Source of the DNA: Rhabdophis nuchalis
Lineage: Eukaryota > Chordata > Lepidosauria > Squamata > Natricidae
Reading direction: 5' to 3'
DNA: 64,000 nt
Assembly: GCA_039707465.1 (NCBI GenBank)
Contig: CM077644.1
Location: forward strand, 96,887,375-96,951,374
The notes under the pieces are model-generated. The model saw only the letters and a list, made by a program, of their open reading frames with translations. It was not told where the DNA came from and did not search any database. The first letter of the stretch is position 1; the number at the start of each line of letters is the position of its first letter. Below are positions 30,711 through 42,770 of this stretch, in pieces. Both the position numbers and the translations under genes were made by a program.

Positions 30711-32635
30711 AGCGTGTGAATTACTGCCAGAATCCTTTGTAATACTAAGGGTTATAATCCAAATGTACAGGGCTTTTTCTAAGTGAAAAGGTGACAAATC
30801 AATAGAACAACACCTGAAGAGGGCTCAAGAACTTTTATTATCTTTATCAAATACTATAGCAAATATAATTGCTTTCTGCCTTGCACCACAAGCTACAAAT
30901 GCTGATAAGATTGATTTTCTTTTGGTGAAAGAAGAGGAAAAAACTTCATTGTCCTTTTTCTTCTTCTCCTGAGCCTATTCTACAAGGCTCTGTGATTCGA
31001 ATGGCCTTTCTTCTTGATTTATGCTTTTGACTTCATTTAGTATATAGTGATCGTGTCAGTATAATGCATGATTATTTCTGATTGATTGGATGGGGGCAGC
31101 AATATTTCAGTATATAAACATCCTGGCTTGTATAGAGTAGCACAGTATGTTTGAGCTCTGATTGCAGTTATGGGATATCAGCCATAATATGTCAAAAGTG
31201 GCATGGCTATAACCATGATTGCTAATTCAGTTTATTCTTTATCTCATGTAAACTGCCTCAATTGTTCAAAGCTATTAATAGGCAGGAAAAATAAATATTC
31301 CTGAGCATACTTGCTGACTTGCAGTGTGGAATATAAGAGGAATACATGATAAAGAGCATGAATGAATAAGATAACTAAAATAAATCATTCATGTGTTTGT
31401 AAAATTAGGAGAAAGGGAAGGAGGTAATAGATCTGAATAAGTTTGCCTGATTTTGTGGAGTGCAACTGATGCATATGTGCAGGGAAATGAAGGTGTGGGT
31501 TTAATCTTGAGTGAAAGGCTGAAATGTCTGTCAGAAAGAATGAATTAAATCTCACGTAGGTCATTCTCAGGGTGTAAGAATTCCTAAAAAGATAACAGTT
31601 CTGGCTTCTGGTTAAGATTTCATGATTAAGTAGACATTTCTGAAGGAGCGGGGATGGCATTGTAGTAGGGATTGATGGCCCAGAGAGAACATGAGATTGC
31701 CCACCTGCACTCCGGACAGTTGCTCCTTAAGAGGAGACAAGAAGAAAAAGGGATCAAGAGTGAATGGGTGCTGAGAAAATGTGAATAGAAGATTGAGTAA
31801 GCAGTATGGAAAAAGTGTTATTGAGATGGCTTTGTCATACGAAGACAATGAATGTTGTAAAACAATTTTATGAAAGAAGAGTGAAGGGAAGGGAATGCGT
31901 GGAGTTAATAAGTTCCTGAAAAAGAGAAGTGTGGCATTTAATGAACAAAGGCTGTACGGATGGATGGTTTGCAAAGATGGAAAGATATGGAGATGTATAA
32001 TGAATAGAGCTACTGCTACAAAACTGCATTTCATTAGAGTTCATTTTCTTTTATCTCCTGCCTTTAATTTCTTCTGCTTATTGCTTCCTATTCTTTGAAC
32101 ATGAAGTAGAATTGCTTGTCCTGAAAGTGCATAGTTTATGAGTACGGATGGGTGTTCGAACCTCACTTAGAATAAAGCAGAAGGCAAGTGCTTTGCTTTC
32201 ACTGTTAATTTAACAAAATTTAGATTTTTGTGTTGAACAGGTGTCCTACTCTCTTAAGTGTAATGCTTCGTGTTTTCTTTTCCAAACTTTCTCTCATCGC
32301 ATAATCTTCGGTAATGTTCCATTGTTCCTTTCAAGTTGGGCTACACTCTTCACTCCACTTGCCCTGAGATGAAAGAAAACGAAGTTTTCATTAATACTTG
32401 TCAAACACATATCGGAAAATGCCGTGTGATTTGTCCAAAATATGTATTTTCTATGTTTACCTTTTTGCATGCATTGTTTTACTACTAGCCTAAATTTGGG
32501 AGATGAGGCAATGGAAGATTCTCTCTTTTAGGACATAAACATGCAAGTATTTTTTTAATTTTTTTTTACTGATGTGTAGTGAAAATCCTAATTAATGGTT
32601 TATATAGATACAACAATCGGATACCCTACAGATGT
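30711..32635. other. Intergenic stretch, nothing firm
   Basis: No gene supported. The open frames at 31385-32098 lack recognisable motifs and sit in sequence of repeat-like composition. Confidence 0.45.
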
Positions 32636-32643
32636 GATGGGAC

Positions 32644-32969
32644 CAGTGGTGGAATTCAAAAATTTAACAACCCTAATGACCGGCTGGATAAGCATGGCTC
32701 GGTGGTCATGTGACTGGATGGGCATGGCTAACTCAACATCACTCACATTGATGTGTGCTTCACCTTAGCTGTTACAATGTAATAATGGTTAACCAGAGAG
32801 GCAGTTTCTGTAAGCAGGGCAATAAAGATTAGGCTAGAAACAACACCAGAATGTTTCCTTCCTGCCTTCCTTACAGGATTAGCCCTGTAAAGTGGAAAAA
32901 AACAAAATGAGATTTCTTCCAACAACCGGTTCTCCTGAATAGGTGCGAATTGGCTGAATCCCACCACTG
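32644..32969. mobile_element. hAT-type GTGGGATT element (326 bp, exact TSD)
   Basis: Ends CAGTGGTGGAATTCAAAAATT and GGCTGAATCCCACCACTG are inverted, flanked by a perfect 8-bp duplication GATGGGAC (32636-32643, 32970-32977). Confidence 0.87.
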
Positions 32970-32977
32970 GATGGGAC

Positions 32978-33947
32978 CACTTCTACCTTTACAAACTATG
33001 AGGTTAATGAACACCTGATTGGAGAAGGTTCATCTATGCTATTCTATTCTCTTCCTCACATTTTTTCTTCCTGGAAGTTTCAGTTCTACCATTTACGTGA
33101 ACCATGAAGAAAGACACTGTTATTTTCTATGATCTTTAATTAAGGGACAATCAACATTTCTTAATGCTTCAAAGGTATTAGAAGGATGGCTGTAACAAAG
33201 TGCTGCCACAGTCCATTAGCAAAATATGGCATTCCTCATCACAAAATATAGCAATGGTGCCCAGCCTTAGACAGTTACAAAAGTGTTCTTAATGAAAATT
33301 AATGAAGAATAAGACTAGTAAAGCTTCCTGGCATAAATGATGGCTATATATTACCTCTAGCAAATGGTGGCAACAGGTTTCTCACTACTAGTTGCTAGGA
33401 AACCAAGATGGGCTAGTGTATTATGCGCATATCTCACTTATGGGCTTTCTACAGGCACCTTGTTGATTAGTGTGGAAATTCTGGAATCAACATCGCTTTG
33501 ATCTGACTAGCAGATCAGTATTTTGACACTAGAAATGCTATAAAATATAATCATTATGAAGATACAGTTGTAAGTGTTTAGACATCCCCTGGTCAAACTG
33601 TACATCTCAATGAATACTTAAGTGAATCAAAGTTACTGATACAAAATGAAACATGTCTTTCTGCAAATATAAATGCATGCATACTATTTACGTGCAATTG
33701 TTTACAGAATTGGAATAAGGAAACAGTGGGTGGGTTTGGCTACTCTTTGAATTGCTTCCTTTCTCCTTTTTCCCCTCTTTGAATTGCTTCCCCTTCTCCT
33801 TTTTTTCTTTTTGTAATGTGAAAGGGAAGGTCCAAAAAGTTGAGTTATTTATTAGGTCTGTTCAATAGCAGTTCTACAGATGAACAATCCCTCTGAACCA
33901 CCTAACCTGTCTGGTTGTGATTGTTGCTTTACTTTCAACAAATATGG
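32978..33947. other. Intergenic stretch, nothing recognised
   Basis: About 970 bases without a supported feature. Confidence 0.5.
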
Positions 33948-33955
33948 GTTCCTCT

Positions 33956-34210
33956 CAGTGGTGGGATTCAAAGTTTTTTACTACTGGTTCTGTGAGCGTG
34001 TGCTTGGTGGGTGTTGCATGGCTTGGTGGGCATGGCAGGGGAAGGATACTGTAAAATTTCCATCCCCTCCCAATCAGCTGGGATTCGGGAAGTAGAGAAT
34101 AGAGGGGGGTGGAACCAGTCAGAGCGAGTATTTACCGGTTCTCCAAACTACTCAAAATTTCCGCTACTGGTTCTCCAGAACTGGTCAGAACCTGCTAAAT
34201 ACCACCTCTG
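33956..34210. mobile_element. hAT-type GTGGGATT element (255 bp, exact TSD)
   Basis: Ends CAGTGGTGGGATTCAAAG and CTGCTAAATACCACCTCTG, with a perfect duplication GTTCCTCT (33948-33955, 34211-34218). The compact form of the same family found at 20.8 and 32.6 kb. Confidence 0.88.
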
Positions 34211-34406
34211 GTTCCTCTACATATTTGAAAATGAAGATAATTCATTCTTGTAAAAGAAATCTCAACACTTTCAGTTAGAAATTTTAATGGTGATAAACCC
34301 AAGAAATCTGTGCTAGAACTGCCTCCAAACTGGTTAAATCTGTAAAACAACTTTCTGCAAATGACCATTTGAAAAGTCCACAGCTCTATCAAACAGTGTT
34401 GCTTAT

Positions 34407-36636
34407 GAGGAGTAGCCCACGTCGCTACAAAACGGACGTGCGTTCTTGGTGCTCTGAGATCGCAGCCGATACTTTTGCTGCTGGGTGGTCCAATGGGACC
34501 TAAACCATCCCACAGAGATGGTGAATGGGAAGAATGTACCCTGCTGATCTCAGGGACACCGTAAAGTCTCTGATTGATCCAGGAGAAGTTCTTCTAGCTG
34601 GCAACAAAAGCTCAGCCCCTAGGCTGATGAAGTTGGGACAGCTCCAAAATGGAAGGAAACAGAAAGAGAAAGTGTTTACAGCTGGTGAGGAATTTTTACT
34701 GTTTTAAAAGAGACTGCCTACAAAAAACTTAAAGCTAAATTAAATTTGAGAACAGAAGAAACAAGCGGCGAAATAACCTTTGAATGGTTTTGGACAGTGT
34801 GTTATCTTACTTTTTAAATGTTATTTTCATGGATGGAATTTATACAAGCCTTTTAAAATGAATGGATTAAGTTTTCTTCTTCTATTTCTTTTTATTATTT
34901 TTGTAACCTATGGACTAAAATTCTCCTTCACTTCTGTGTGAACTTTTCCCCTTTTCTACTTTATTTCATTCAAGAATTTGATTTTTTTTTCCTCCTTCAA
35001 ACTTGGAATATAAAAAAGACACAAAAGGATACAAAGAGGAGGCTGGAGATTTGTGTATTGGAAACAGCACTTTCCCTGATCATTTTGATTTTGCACTTCA
35101 AAGCCTTACAGCTTGTTTATAGAGAGTGATAAGAAGAGGAGCACGAATAGTTTATACAAGTGTTCTTTTAAAGTATAATGTTAACCAGAGAAAAGTGAAA
35201 ACAAGATTTCATTGTGAACTTGTGATTAATTAGTAAAAAGCCTTCGAGCCAGAATAGCAGTGTTTATCAGTTGGAAATAATGGCACAAGTTCAACATCAG
35301 AAAGAAACTTTAACTTTGCAAAAGATGTTTGAAATTCAGAAATTATTAAATGCATCCGAGAGAATTGAGATTGGAAAACATAGAGCATATAAAAGAAAAA
35401 TATGATGGAGAAATTGGAGATGTCTATCAATTGGAAAAAGTGGAGGCTACAGTCCTAAAAATTGAAGAGAAAAATGAACACAAAAAATGGAATCTGCTGA
35501 TATTCATGGTGAAAGGATTGTGGTTGAAAATAGAAAGAGTGGAATATGGAAAGGGGAGCTAGATGGACGGGAACTCTACCCTAGATGGCAGGGCGCAGAA
35601 GAAGAAAAAATAAAAGAATTTGTAGATTTAAAGAAATCTTATCAGTAATACCATTGATAACACCACTGATAATTAAAGATAAATTGATCAAGGAAACAGG
35701 AGGGTATCGAGATTACATAAGAGACCCAATAAGCAATGAGTTGCGAAGAAGAGTCCATGCAAATTCAATTAAGGAGATAATTAGAAGATTAATCCCACAA
35801 ATGGCGAAGGACATGAAATTGCATTGCTATTGGAAAGATACAGGTTGATATATGAAAGTGTATAATTTAAAACTAGTTAAAACTTAGTGAAATCTAGTGA
35901 CAATAGATATGGTTAAACAAATAATTGATAATGATGGTAATGTATACATATGTATTGGTTTGACAAGTAGTAATTGGATATGAATACTGAATGGTACCTA
36001 TGAAAGGAAGATTAGAAATATTTGGTTATATATAATAATAATAATCTTTATTGTCGTTGTAAAAATTACAATGAAATTGGTTATGAAGGTTAATAAGGAA
36101 GAACTAAACTAAATTAAGTTAAGTTTTGATGATTAAGGGGGGGAAATGCTATCATAATGGATATAGCCAAAGAAATGAGGGATAATGATAAGAATGTATA
36201 TGTATGTATTGGCATAACATAAGAAAATTGGGTGTAAACTGTAAACAGCGATTTGGAAAGAAGGATTAGAAATTTTTGTTACTAAATATTATTGATTCTT
36301 AGCCAGAACAGGCCATAAGGATCTAGTGTTATTGGATGATATTAGAAATAGCTAATGAAATGCCAGTATGTGGTTATGTTTTAAATTTTGGTATATTTTA
36401 TGAAGAAGGACATTTAAACAATTATAGTCAAATGAAAATGGAGGTATGATGATGGTAATATGCATAAATACATTTGATTTAAAATACTTGAGTTAATATG
36501 AATTATAGGTGATGACTGTGGAAGAGATGCACGAAAGTCTTTTGTAAGCAACTGATACACTTTCTACAGTACGTAAAGGAGGAGGATTCTTTGTGTTGTG
36601 TTTGTTTGAAAATTAAAAAAAATTATGTAAAAAAAC
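34407..36636 (+). mobile_element. 2.2-kb non-LTR insertion with coiled-coil ORF remnants
   Basis: Bounded by TGTTGCTTAT (34397-34406, 36637-36646) with an A-rich 3' end, as expected for target-primed insertion. A GC-rich 5' region (34410-34560) precedes an AT-rich body. ATG at 35279 opens a short frame, then a Lys/Glu-rich coiled-coil-like frame (35350-35562) and a basic frame (35585-35848), all broken. No reverse transcriptase is seen. Related in plan to the ORF1-only LINE but not in sequence, as far as I can tell. A 50-bp ATAATAATAATCTTTATTGTC tip near 36030 may be a separate insertion. Confidence 0.6.
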
Positions 36637-36807
36637 TGTTGCTTATACAACAGTGATCCATGTGGGAGAGATAACAGGTGGAATATTTTTTTCTCTAACC
36701 TCATCATCTAAAATATGTCAAAGAAAACTTTGATAACCCTGGAACAATGTTTTGGATTCACTGTTTTTTATCTTGAAACTAAAAATGGCAGCCCATAAAA
36801 AGTAAGC

Positions 36808-37265
36808 AGGGGTGAAATTCAGCAGGTTCTGATAGGTTTGAGAGCAGTGGTGGCAAACCTTTTTCACCTCGGGTGCCAAAAGCATGTGTGTGTGTGCTAC
36901 CGCGTGTGCTTGTGTGCCCACCCCCATAATTTAATGCCTCCCTGCGCCATGCCCCCTGAGCATGTGTGCATGAGGCCCTCCCGCTGCCCTGCACATGTGT
37001 GCATGGCTTTCTTGGATCCTGGAGAGGATGAAAACGGCCACCCGGCCCCTGAAGGCCCTCCGGAGGCTGGAAATGGGGCCCGGTAGGTCCATTTTTTGCC
37101 CTCCCCAAACTCCAGAGGCTTTCTAGGAGCCTGGGGAGGTCAAAAAATAGTCCAACATGCAAACCTCAAGTTTGAGAACAGACTTCTGGGCCATTTTTCT
37201 TCCTCCAGAGGCTTCAGGAGGCTTCCCTGAAGCCTTCGGAGGGCAAAAAATGGCCGAACACACAA
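36808..37265. mobile_element. Nested hAT-type element remnants
   Basis: A GTGGGATT-family start (AGGGGTGAAATTCAGCAGGTTC) at 36808 is cut after ~35 bases by a GATGGCGAACC-family start (CAGTGGTGGCAAACC at 36845). CpG-rich body and GGGCAAAAAATGGCC modules follow to about 37260. No right ends found. Confidence 0.5.
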
Positions 37266-37516
37266 ACTGGAATCCATCAAGGGTAAATGTTACTGAGAGA
37301 AGCTACAGGGACAACAGACTTGGCAAGGAGAATTAAGTGTTTCCTTCTCTGCTGAATGTTGTGTAACACAAACAACCCCATCATAAGAACCTTGGCAACT
37401 GAATAGAGACTGCAGTAAGATCCTGAGATATGGAAGAAGCAAAGCATATAATTTCCCCTGAATATACAATGAGAATGCGATTAAAGATAATTATGAAAGA
37501 GTGGAAGGAAATAGAC

Positions 37517-37741
37517 CAGTAATGGCTAAACGTTTTGGCACCAAGTGCTAAAATTGGAGTGCGGGCACATCTCAGAGTGCATGCACACGTGCACCAGATC
37601 GCCGGAATCTGGAAGAGAGCAGCTGGCCAGTGCGCATGCGTACAACGGAATCCAGAAGAGCAGCTGGCAACGGCATGCATGCCCACAGAGAGGGCTCTCT
37701 GGGCCACCTTTGGCACACGTGCCATAAGTTCACCATCACGG
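37517..37741. mobile_element. hAT-type GATGGCGAACC element (225 bp, exact TSD)
   Basis: Ends CAGTAATGGCTAAACG and AAGTTCACCATCACGG, flanked by a perfect 8-bp duplication AAATAGAC (37509-37516, 37742-37749). Confidence 0.83.
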
Positions 37742-37749
37742 AAATAGAC

Positions 37750-38985
37750 TATGTAATGACGCTTTTGAATTCCAAATTGAACTGGCGCAAAGCTAGGCAA
37801 CCATTCCTGGAATTCCAAAAACTTTCTGAAACACTGGATGGCAGCAAAGAAACAAGGAAAAGTTAACATTCTGTGACCATTTCTTAGTCACCTGGATTTT
37901 TGCAGCCCAGATCTGGCAGCTTTTAGCAAAGATATTTTTACTCCACCTGTGACCCATACATGTTATATTTCTGTTAACAAGAGAGACCTGCCCTATATTC
38001 TTTCACAGGTTATTGAGCAAGTTATAGGCAAAAGAAAAGTCCTGTGGAAAGTGTGGGCTCTGACTGTATTTCCAATGGGATTGTGTTTGGCTTCGGCTGT
38101 CTGTCGAGGAATTTTTAAGCAGACAATTTTGAGGCCTTTCCTATAGAAAGTGTTCAAGAATGCCTCTTGCAGTTCCAAATATATTTCTTTCTCTTTCCGA
38201 ACCCTTAAAAACATTTACTTGATAGACTATGATTTTAGAGTTTTCATCTTATTGTTACAGTTTACTGTTGCAAGTACTTTGCCACAAGCATTATGGCATT
38301 GCCATAAAGGAGATTTCAGTATAAATAGGGGTCCTTTATTATTTCAGAAAATTGTAGTGCAAGGCTTGTGAGATGTTTAGTAATAGACTCAGCTGCCCTA
38401 GTTTATCCTTACATCAAAAAGCTAAAGTTAAGGTTGCCCAAAAGTTTGATCCTCAACCATTATTTGCGCATACACATGCTGCAAATTTTCACAGTGTACT
38501 TTTTGTTTAAAACAATTACTAAATAGCACTGAAAAATAACCTTATAGTCATTAAATAATTTTCATTTTGGATCTTTGACAATGACAGAAACAGAAATACG
38601 TAAAACAGAGGTTACTTTGTAGTAATTCATAGCATGTCCCACAAGAGGCTTAATTTTGCAGCCTACTTTCTGTCAAGTCTTCCTTTTCTTTCTATTCTGG
38701 GGGAGGAAAATGATAAGGCAGGATAGAAAATTTGAAGTAAGGAAAAAAAGAAAAGCAGAGGTAGGAGATTTGTGCCTACAAAAATAATATACTCTAATTA
38801 TTTAAGGGTTGATTTACTGAATCATAGGATGAAAGGAATCAACCAGATGGTCTCTCCAAGGATTGACTTATCATCTTTACCTTCACGTTCTAGATCTGGA
38901 CTACAGGTCTAGATTTAAAAGCCATCTCTTTCTCCACATGGTGAATGAGAAACAAAAAGTATATTTATCACACAATTCCACCTCC
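37750..38985. other. Intergenic stretch, nothing recognised
   Basis: About 1.2 kb, AT-rich, without supported features. Confidence 0.5.
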
Positions 38986-39084
38986 TGAGGGCGCTACAGG
39001 AAACTCAACTACATTACATTACCTTATATATACATTATATACATTATACATACATTATATACATTGTAATTATATACATACGTA

Positions 39085-39360
39085 CAGACATGCATTGTCT
39101 GACCTAAGCGTAGTACACAAAATTGTTTGCTACAGCGTCCTACCTGTCAATGACTACTTCAGCTTCAACCACAATAATATACAGGCAAACAATAGATACA
39201 AACTTGATTGCAGAAAATATGACTTCAGCAACAGAGTGGTCAATGCCTGGAATCCACTACTTGACTCTGTTGTTACATCCTCAAACCCCCATAGCTTTAA
39301 CCTTAAACTGTCTAGCATGGACTTCACCCCTTTTGTAAGAGGTCTGTAAGGGGGAGTGCA
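39085..39360 (+). mobile_element. Non-LTR retrotransposon RT C-terminal fragment
   Basis: The plus strand encodes ALSDLSVVHKIVCYSVLPVNDYF, NRYKL and FSNRVVNAWNPLLDSVVTS ending at TAA. The RVVNAWN..LP-type motif closes many jockey/CR1-group LINEs. Exact clade uncertain. Confidence 0.6.
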
Positions 39361-39529
39361 TAAGCGCATCAGCATGCCTACCATCCCTGTCCTATTATCT
39401 CCATTTATTCATACCCATTTCCTGTGTTCATGTCCATGTCTGTGACAGAACATATAAACACGCTGCATAATTGGCATGGGAGATTGAGTTCTGTCTCTTT
39501 TCATACACAAATATGAATATGTAAATTTG

Positions 39530-39725
39530 TTTTAACTGGGTTTTAAGGGTTTTTTTAAAAGGATTTTAGGTTTTTAGCACAGGGATACAGTTGGTTTAAT
39601 TTGATTTTAGATATTTATAAATGTTTCTATGTTTGTATGCTTTTTAATTTCCTGTGCACCGCCCAGAGTCCCTTTGGGGAGAGGGTGCGGTTTACAAATT
39701 AAACTTGATTGATTGATTGATTGAC
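39530..39725 (+). mobile_element. L2-like LINE 3' UTR tip
   Basis: GGTTTTTAGCACAGGGATACAG, CCTGTGCACCGCCCAGAGTCC, CTTTGGGGAGAGGGTGCGG, then a (GATT)n tail at 39704-39723 instead of the usual AATA tail. Confidence 0.65.
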
Positions 39726-39729
39726 AAAT

Positions 39730-40275
39730 ATACCCATGTTTAAGAGAAAGCAAACATATGCTTCATTTGTAAGAGAAAGTAAATATAACACCAACAAATT
39801 AAAATTTAATAGGGCTTCCATTGGTCAGATACAATTATATTACGGAGAAAGAGTTGGTCTGTAAATGTGTATTCAAGATGGGTCACAAGAAAAATATTGC
39901 CCCAAATCAGCTTTGCCTGAATCAAACACCTTTTTGAAACACTATAGAACAATGGCAAAAGAATAATGCATTTAACTCTTTAAAATGAATATGTTTTGCT
40001 GAAATTACTTTTTTTAACATTGGTTCCATAGAAATTGGTACAGCTTCAAAACAGTGAATGTTTTGGGATATGATTATTGTTAAAAATTCTTCTGTTAGTT
40101 AAGTCTAAATATCATTTATGAAAACTTTGTCTGAATGTCTGTTCCTATATACAAAATAACATAATCTAAGCATAAGACTAAGTCCAAGCACAGTTTAAGT
40201 AAGCCTGGGAGAATTTCAAGAATTCAGAAGTAGCACAGATAAAAAGAGGGAGAAAAATAATAAGGGGCAGACCTC
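39730..40275. other. Intergenic stretch, nothing recognised
   Basis: About 550 AT-rich bases. Confidence 0.5.
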
Positions 40276-40279
40276 ACAA

Positions 40280-40560
40280 AACAGCTTCTTGAAGATAGAA
40301 TAACTGAGTTGGAAAATACCCTGGAGATCTTCTAGTCCAATCCCTTGCTCAAACGGTAAACTCTATACCATTTTAGACAAATGGTTGTCCAATCTCTTCT
40401 TTAAAAATCTCCAGAGTTGAAGCACCCACTTTGGAAGGCAAGTTGTTTCACTGATTATTTGTTCTAACTGTCAGAAAATTTCTTCTTAGTTCTAGATTGA
40501 GGATTCCCTTGGATATCGGTGTGCTCATAGACTCAAACCCAATTATGGCTATTCTCCTTC
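40280..40560 (-). mobile_element. CR1 LINE 3' end
   Basis: Plus strand GAATAACTGAGTTGGAAAATACCCTGGAGATCTTCTAGTCCAA..AGACAAATGGTTGTCCAATCTCTTCT is the reverse complement of the CR1 3' UTR and final coding region. Confidence 0.7.
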
Positions 40561-40975
40561 ATTCTTTCTATCTTTCCTTGTCTATACAAGCACTCATAGC
40601 CATGTAGACAATGTTAAATATAGCCTCATGGGAAGCACGTGAGATATTGGACTATGGCCTGCGGGCACTTCCTGAATCTTACTTCCCAGCAGACAGATGA
40701 CCACAGACAATGAAGATACTTAAAAATGTAGTTCAGCAATATTAAGGCAGCCACTTCCCCAAGTCTGCATGATACCACATGTGCCATCTCAGCTTCCTCT
40801 GTCATTCATCCTTTAACTTATTACAAGGCTAGGTACTGTGCTGAGAATGAAGACTACTTTGTCATTAGTCATGAAAATATCCAGGATTTTATACCATCCA
40901 ACTATTATCATGCATATTTTCAGGACAGAAGGAAGCTTGTGTTCAAGGACCTGTCTGGCAACAACTTGTGTAGTC

Positions 40976-40977
<2 letters not shown>

Positions 40978-41057
<80 letters not shown>

Positions 41058-41140
41058 TTCCTTCCTTCCTTCCTTCCTTCCTTCCTCTTTCTTTCTATCC
41101 TTCCTTCCTTCCCTCCCTTCCTTCGTTTCTTTCTTTCTCT
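40978..41140. repeat. (TTTC)n then (TTCC)n microsatellite
   Basis: About 75 bases of perfect TTTC repeats pass into TTCC and mixed CT repeats. The overlapping open frames are artefacts. Confidence 0.95.
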
Positions 41141-41169
41141 AGTTTTATTGCTAGGACACTATGTGGAGG

Positions 41170-41232
41170 GCACTAGATATAGGACACTAGATAGGACACT
41201 AGATATAGGACTAGATATAGGACACTAGATAT
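41170..41232. repeat. Short tandem repeat of GGACACTAGATATA-type units
   Basis: Four to five imperfect 10-17 base units (CACTAGATATAGGA) in 63 bases. Confidence 0.75.
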
Positions 41233-41729
41233 TTGGATCCTTTTCATTATTGTCTATTAGCAGTATCTCCATGCAGGGGCAATTCCTTTGTTTCACATGA
41301 GGACTTTGGAGGATTGTTAATCAAGAAAGGAATGCAAATATTTTCCAACTACTAAAACAAAATACACATGCACAGAAACATATAACCCAAACCCCATACT
41401 TGCTTTATAGTTAATACATTTATAAGCAATTTGTGTTGTACAAGATGCTTGTCTTAGCTTGTGTATAATGAGCGAGCTCCTGTAAAATTGCATACAGTAA
41501 TGTTCTTTTTTACAAATATATACATTTCCCCCCTCAGTGACAAGCCTATCTAAAGGAGCAATAAAAAAGCTTCTCCTTAAGACTTCATTTCAGTGAGTAA
41601 TTTCCAAGTGCAACTTTCTATACGTTTCTTTCTATACGTACTCTTTTGTTCAGGTGTGCTATAGGTTTTCTTTGGGGATCGCTGAAGTTTTAAGCTCCCT
41701 GGGCTTTCTAACATGACCTGTAACGGCCT
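41233..41729 (-). other. Sequence downstream of GPR88, likely 3' UTR
   Basis: About 500 bases between the tandem repeat and the GPR88 stop. No repeat recognised. It probably includes 3' UTR, but I could not assign a transcript end. Confidence 0.35.
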
Positions 41730-42770
41730 TCAGGTTGGAGGAGAAACTGTTGGAAGAGTTGTAGAGGCTTCTGCTGCAGCTACTGCTACAGTTGTACTTT
41801 CGCTTCCACGTAGTATTAGGCGCAGGCAACGCCGAAATTCTTCATTCTTCCAAGTATAGAGCAGTGGGTTGAAGGCAGAAAGAGAACAGAGAAGGAGCCA
41901 GCTGGATAACTGCAGCCCCCGGGGAGCAGGCTGAAAGAAAAAGCTCAGGAGGCTTACCCACATCAATGGTTGGGTTGCCAGGAGGAATGTCAGACCCAGG
42001 AGCAACACAGAGATGCTGCTCAAATGGCGCTGGGACCGACGGGGAGCTTGGCCAGTAGTATGGAGAAAGGGCAGCTGTTGCAGCAGATGGAAGTCAAGGA
42101 CACTGACCCGTTTGACACTGCCTTGAACGTGCTTCACAATCCTCATGTAGCAATGGAGCAGGAGGACTGTCTGGCTGAGAACAGCAAGGGCTACTCCTAG
42201 ACTTGCATAGTTAGAGATGTTGTTACTGGTGGCATTTTTAGACTCTTGCTGGATCGGTTGCCAGGTTTCTAGTCCTGGTGGGACCAAGGCAAGGAAAAGA
42301 GCAAATATCCAGGTCAAACATATCATCCAAGTAGTATGCTTCCTCTGATAAACAGCCTGGTATACGATGTGTGGTTTGGTAATGAGCACGTACCGGTTGA
42401 GGGCCACCAAGAGGTGGGAAAGGAATGAAGCAACCAGCCCAAGAGCAACAAGACTAATCCAAAATAAGCGGTAACTTTCTGAATGAGCTGTAAGGGAACC
42501 AGAAGGTAGCAATCCCTGCATTGCTTCTTGTGGCATCCAAAAGCCACACACATTCAAGTCAGCGATACAACCATTCACAATGAAAGCATTGCTGGTGATA
42601 CGCAGCTTTCTGGAAGCGAAGACCATATAAATAACCATGAAGTTGGATAAAGTTCCAGAGATAGCCAACAACAAATAGAGTAGAGACAAAGGCAGCCTAA
42701 TTCCTAGGGAGTCTTCATGACAAAGGAACAGTTGTAGGGGTCTGGAGCTCCAGGAAGAAGTGTTGGCCAT
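41730..42770 (-). CDS. GPR88: GPR88, orphan class A G-protein-coupled receptor
   Basis: An intact single-exon frame of 346 codons starting at an ATG (42770-42768). Seven hydrophobic segments are visible, at roughly residues 27-52, 60-84, 98-126, 146-165, 188-212, 250-276 and 286-305. The block FIVNGCIADLNVCGFWMPQEA and the SVKRVSVLDFHLL motif in loop 3 are distinctive of GPR88. NRY at 125-127 replaces DRY, NPLLY is at 301-305, and KNEEFRR follows TM7. N-glycosylation sequons lie at N3, N179 and N184. There is no cysteine at the usual TM3 or ECL2 disulfide sites. Human GPR88 is longer (384 residues), mainly because of an Ala/Pro-rich loop 3 that is short here. GPR88 is a Gi/o-coupled neuronal (striatal) receptor. 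CDC14A lies upstream on the same strand, as in mammals. Any non-coding first exon could not be placed. Confidence 0.93.
   Translation of the reverse strand: MANTSSWSSRPLQLFLCHEDSLGIRLPLSLLYLLLAISGTLSNFMVIYMVFASRKLRITSNAFIVNGCIADLNVCGFWMPQEAMQGLLPSGSLTAHSESYRLFWISLVALGLVASFLSHLLVALNRYVLITKPHIVYQAVYQRKHTTWMICLTWIFALFLALVPPGLETWQPIQQESKNATSNNISNYASLGVALAVLSQTVLLLHCYMRIVKHVQGSVKRVSVLDFHLLQQLPFLHTTGQAPRRSQRHLSSISVLLLGLTFLLATQPLMWVSLLSFFFQPAPRGLQLSSWLLLCSLSAFNPLLYTWKNEEFRRCLRLILRGSESTTVAVAAAEASTTLPTVSPPT

Noticed and set aside
31612..32034. 140-codon minus-strand frame
   Set aside because: Hydrophobic and biased composition, no domain, no splice or start context; probably chance.
40838..41176. 112-codon frame over the TTTC tract
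   Set aside because: Microsatellite translation.
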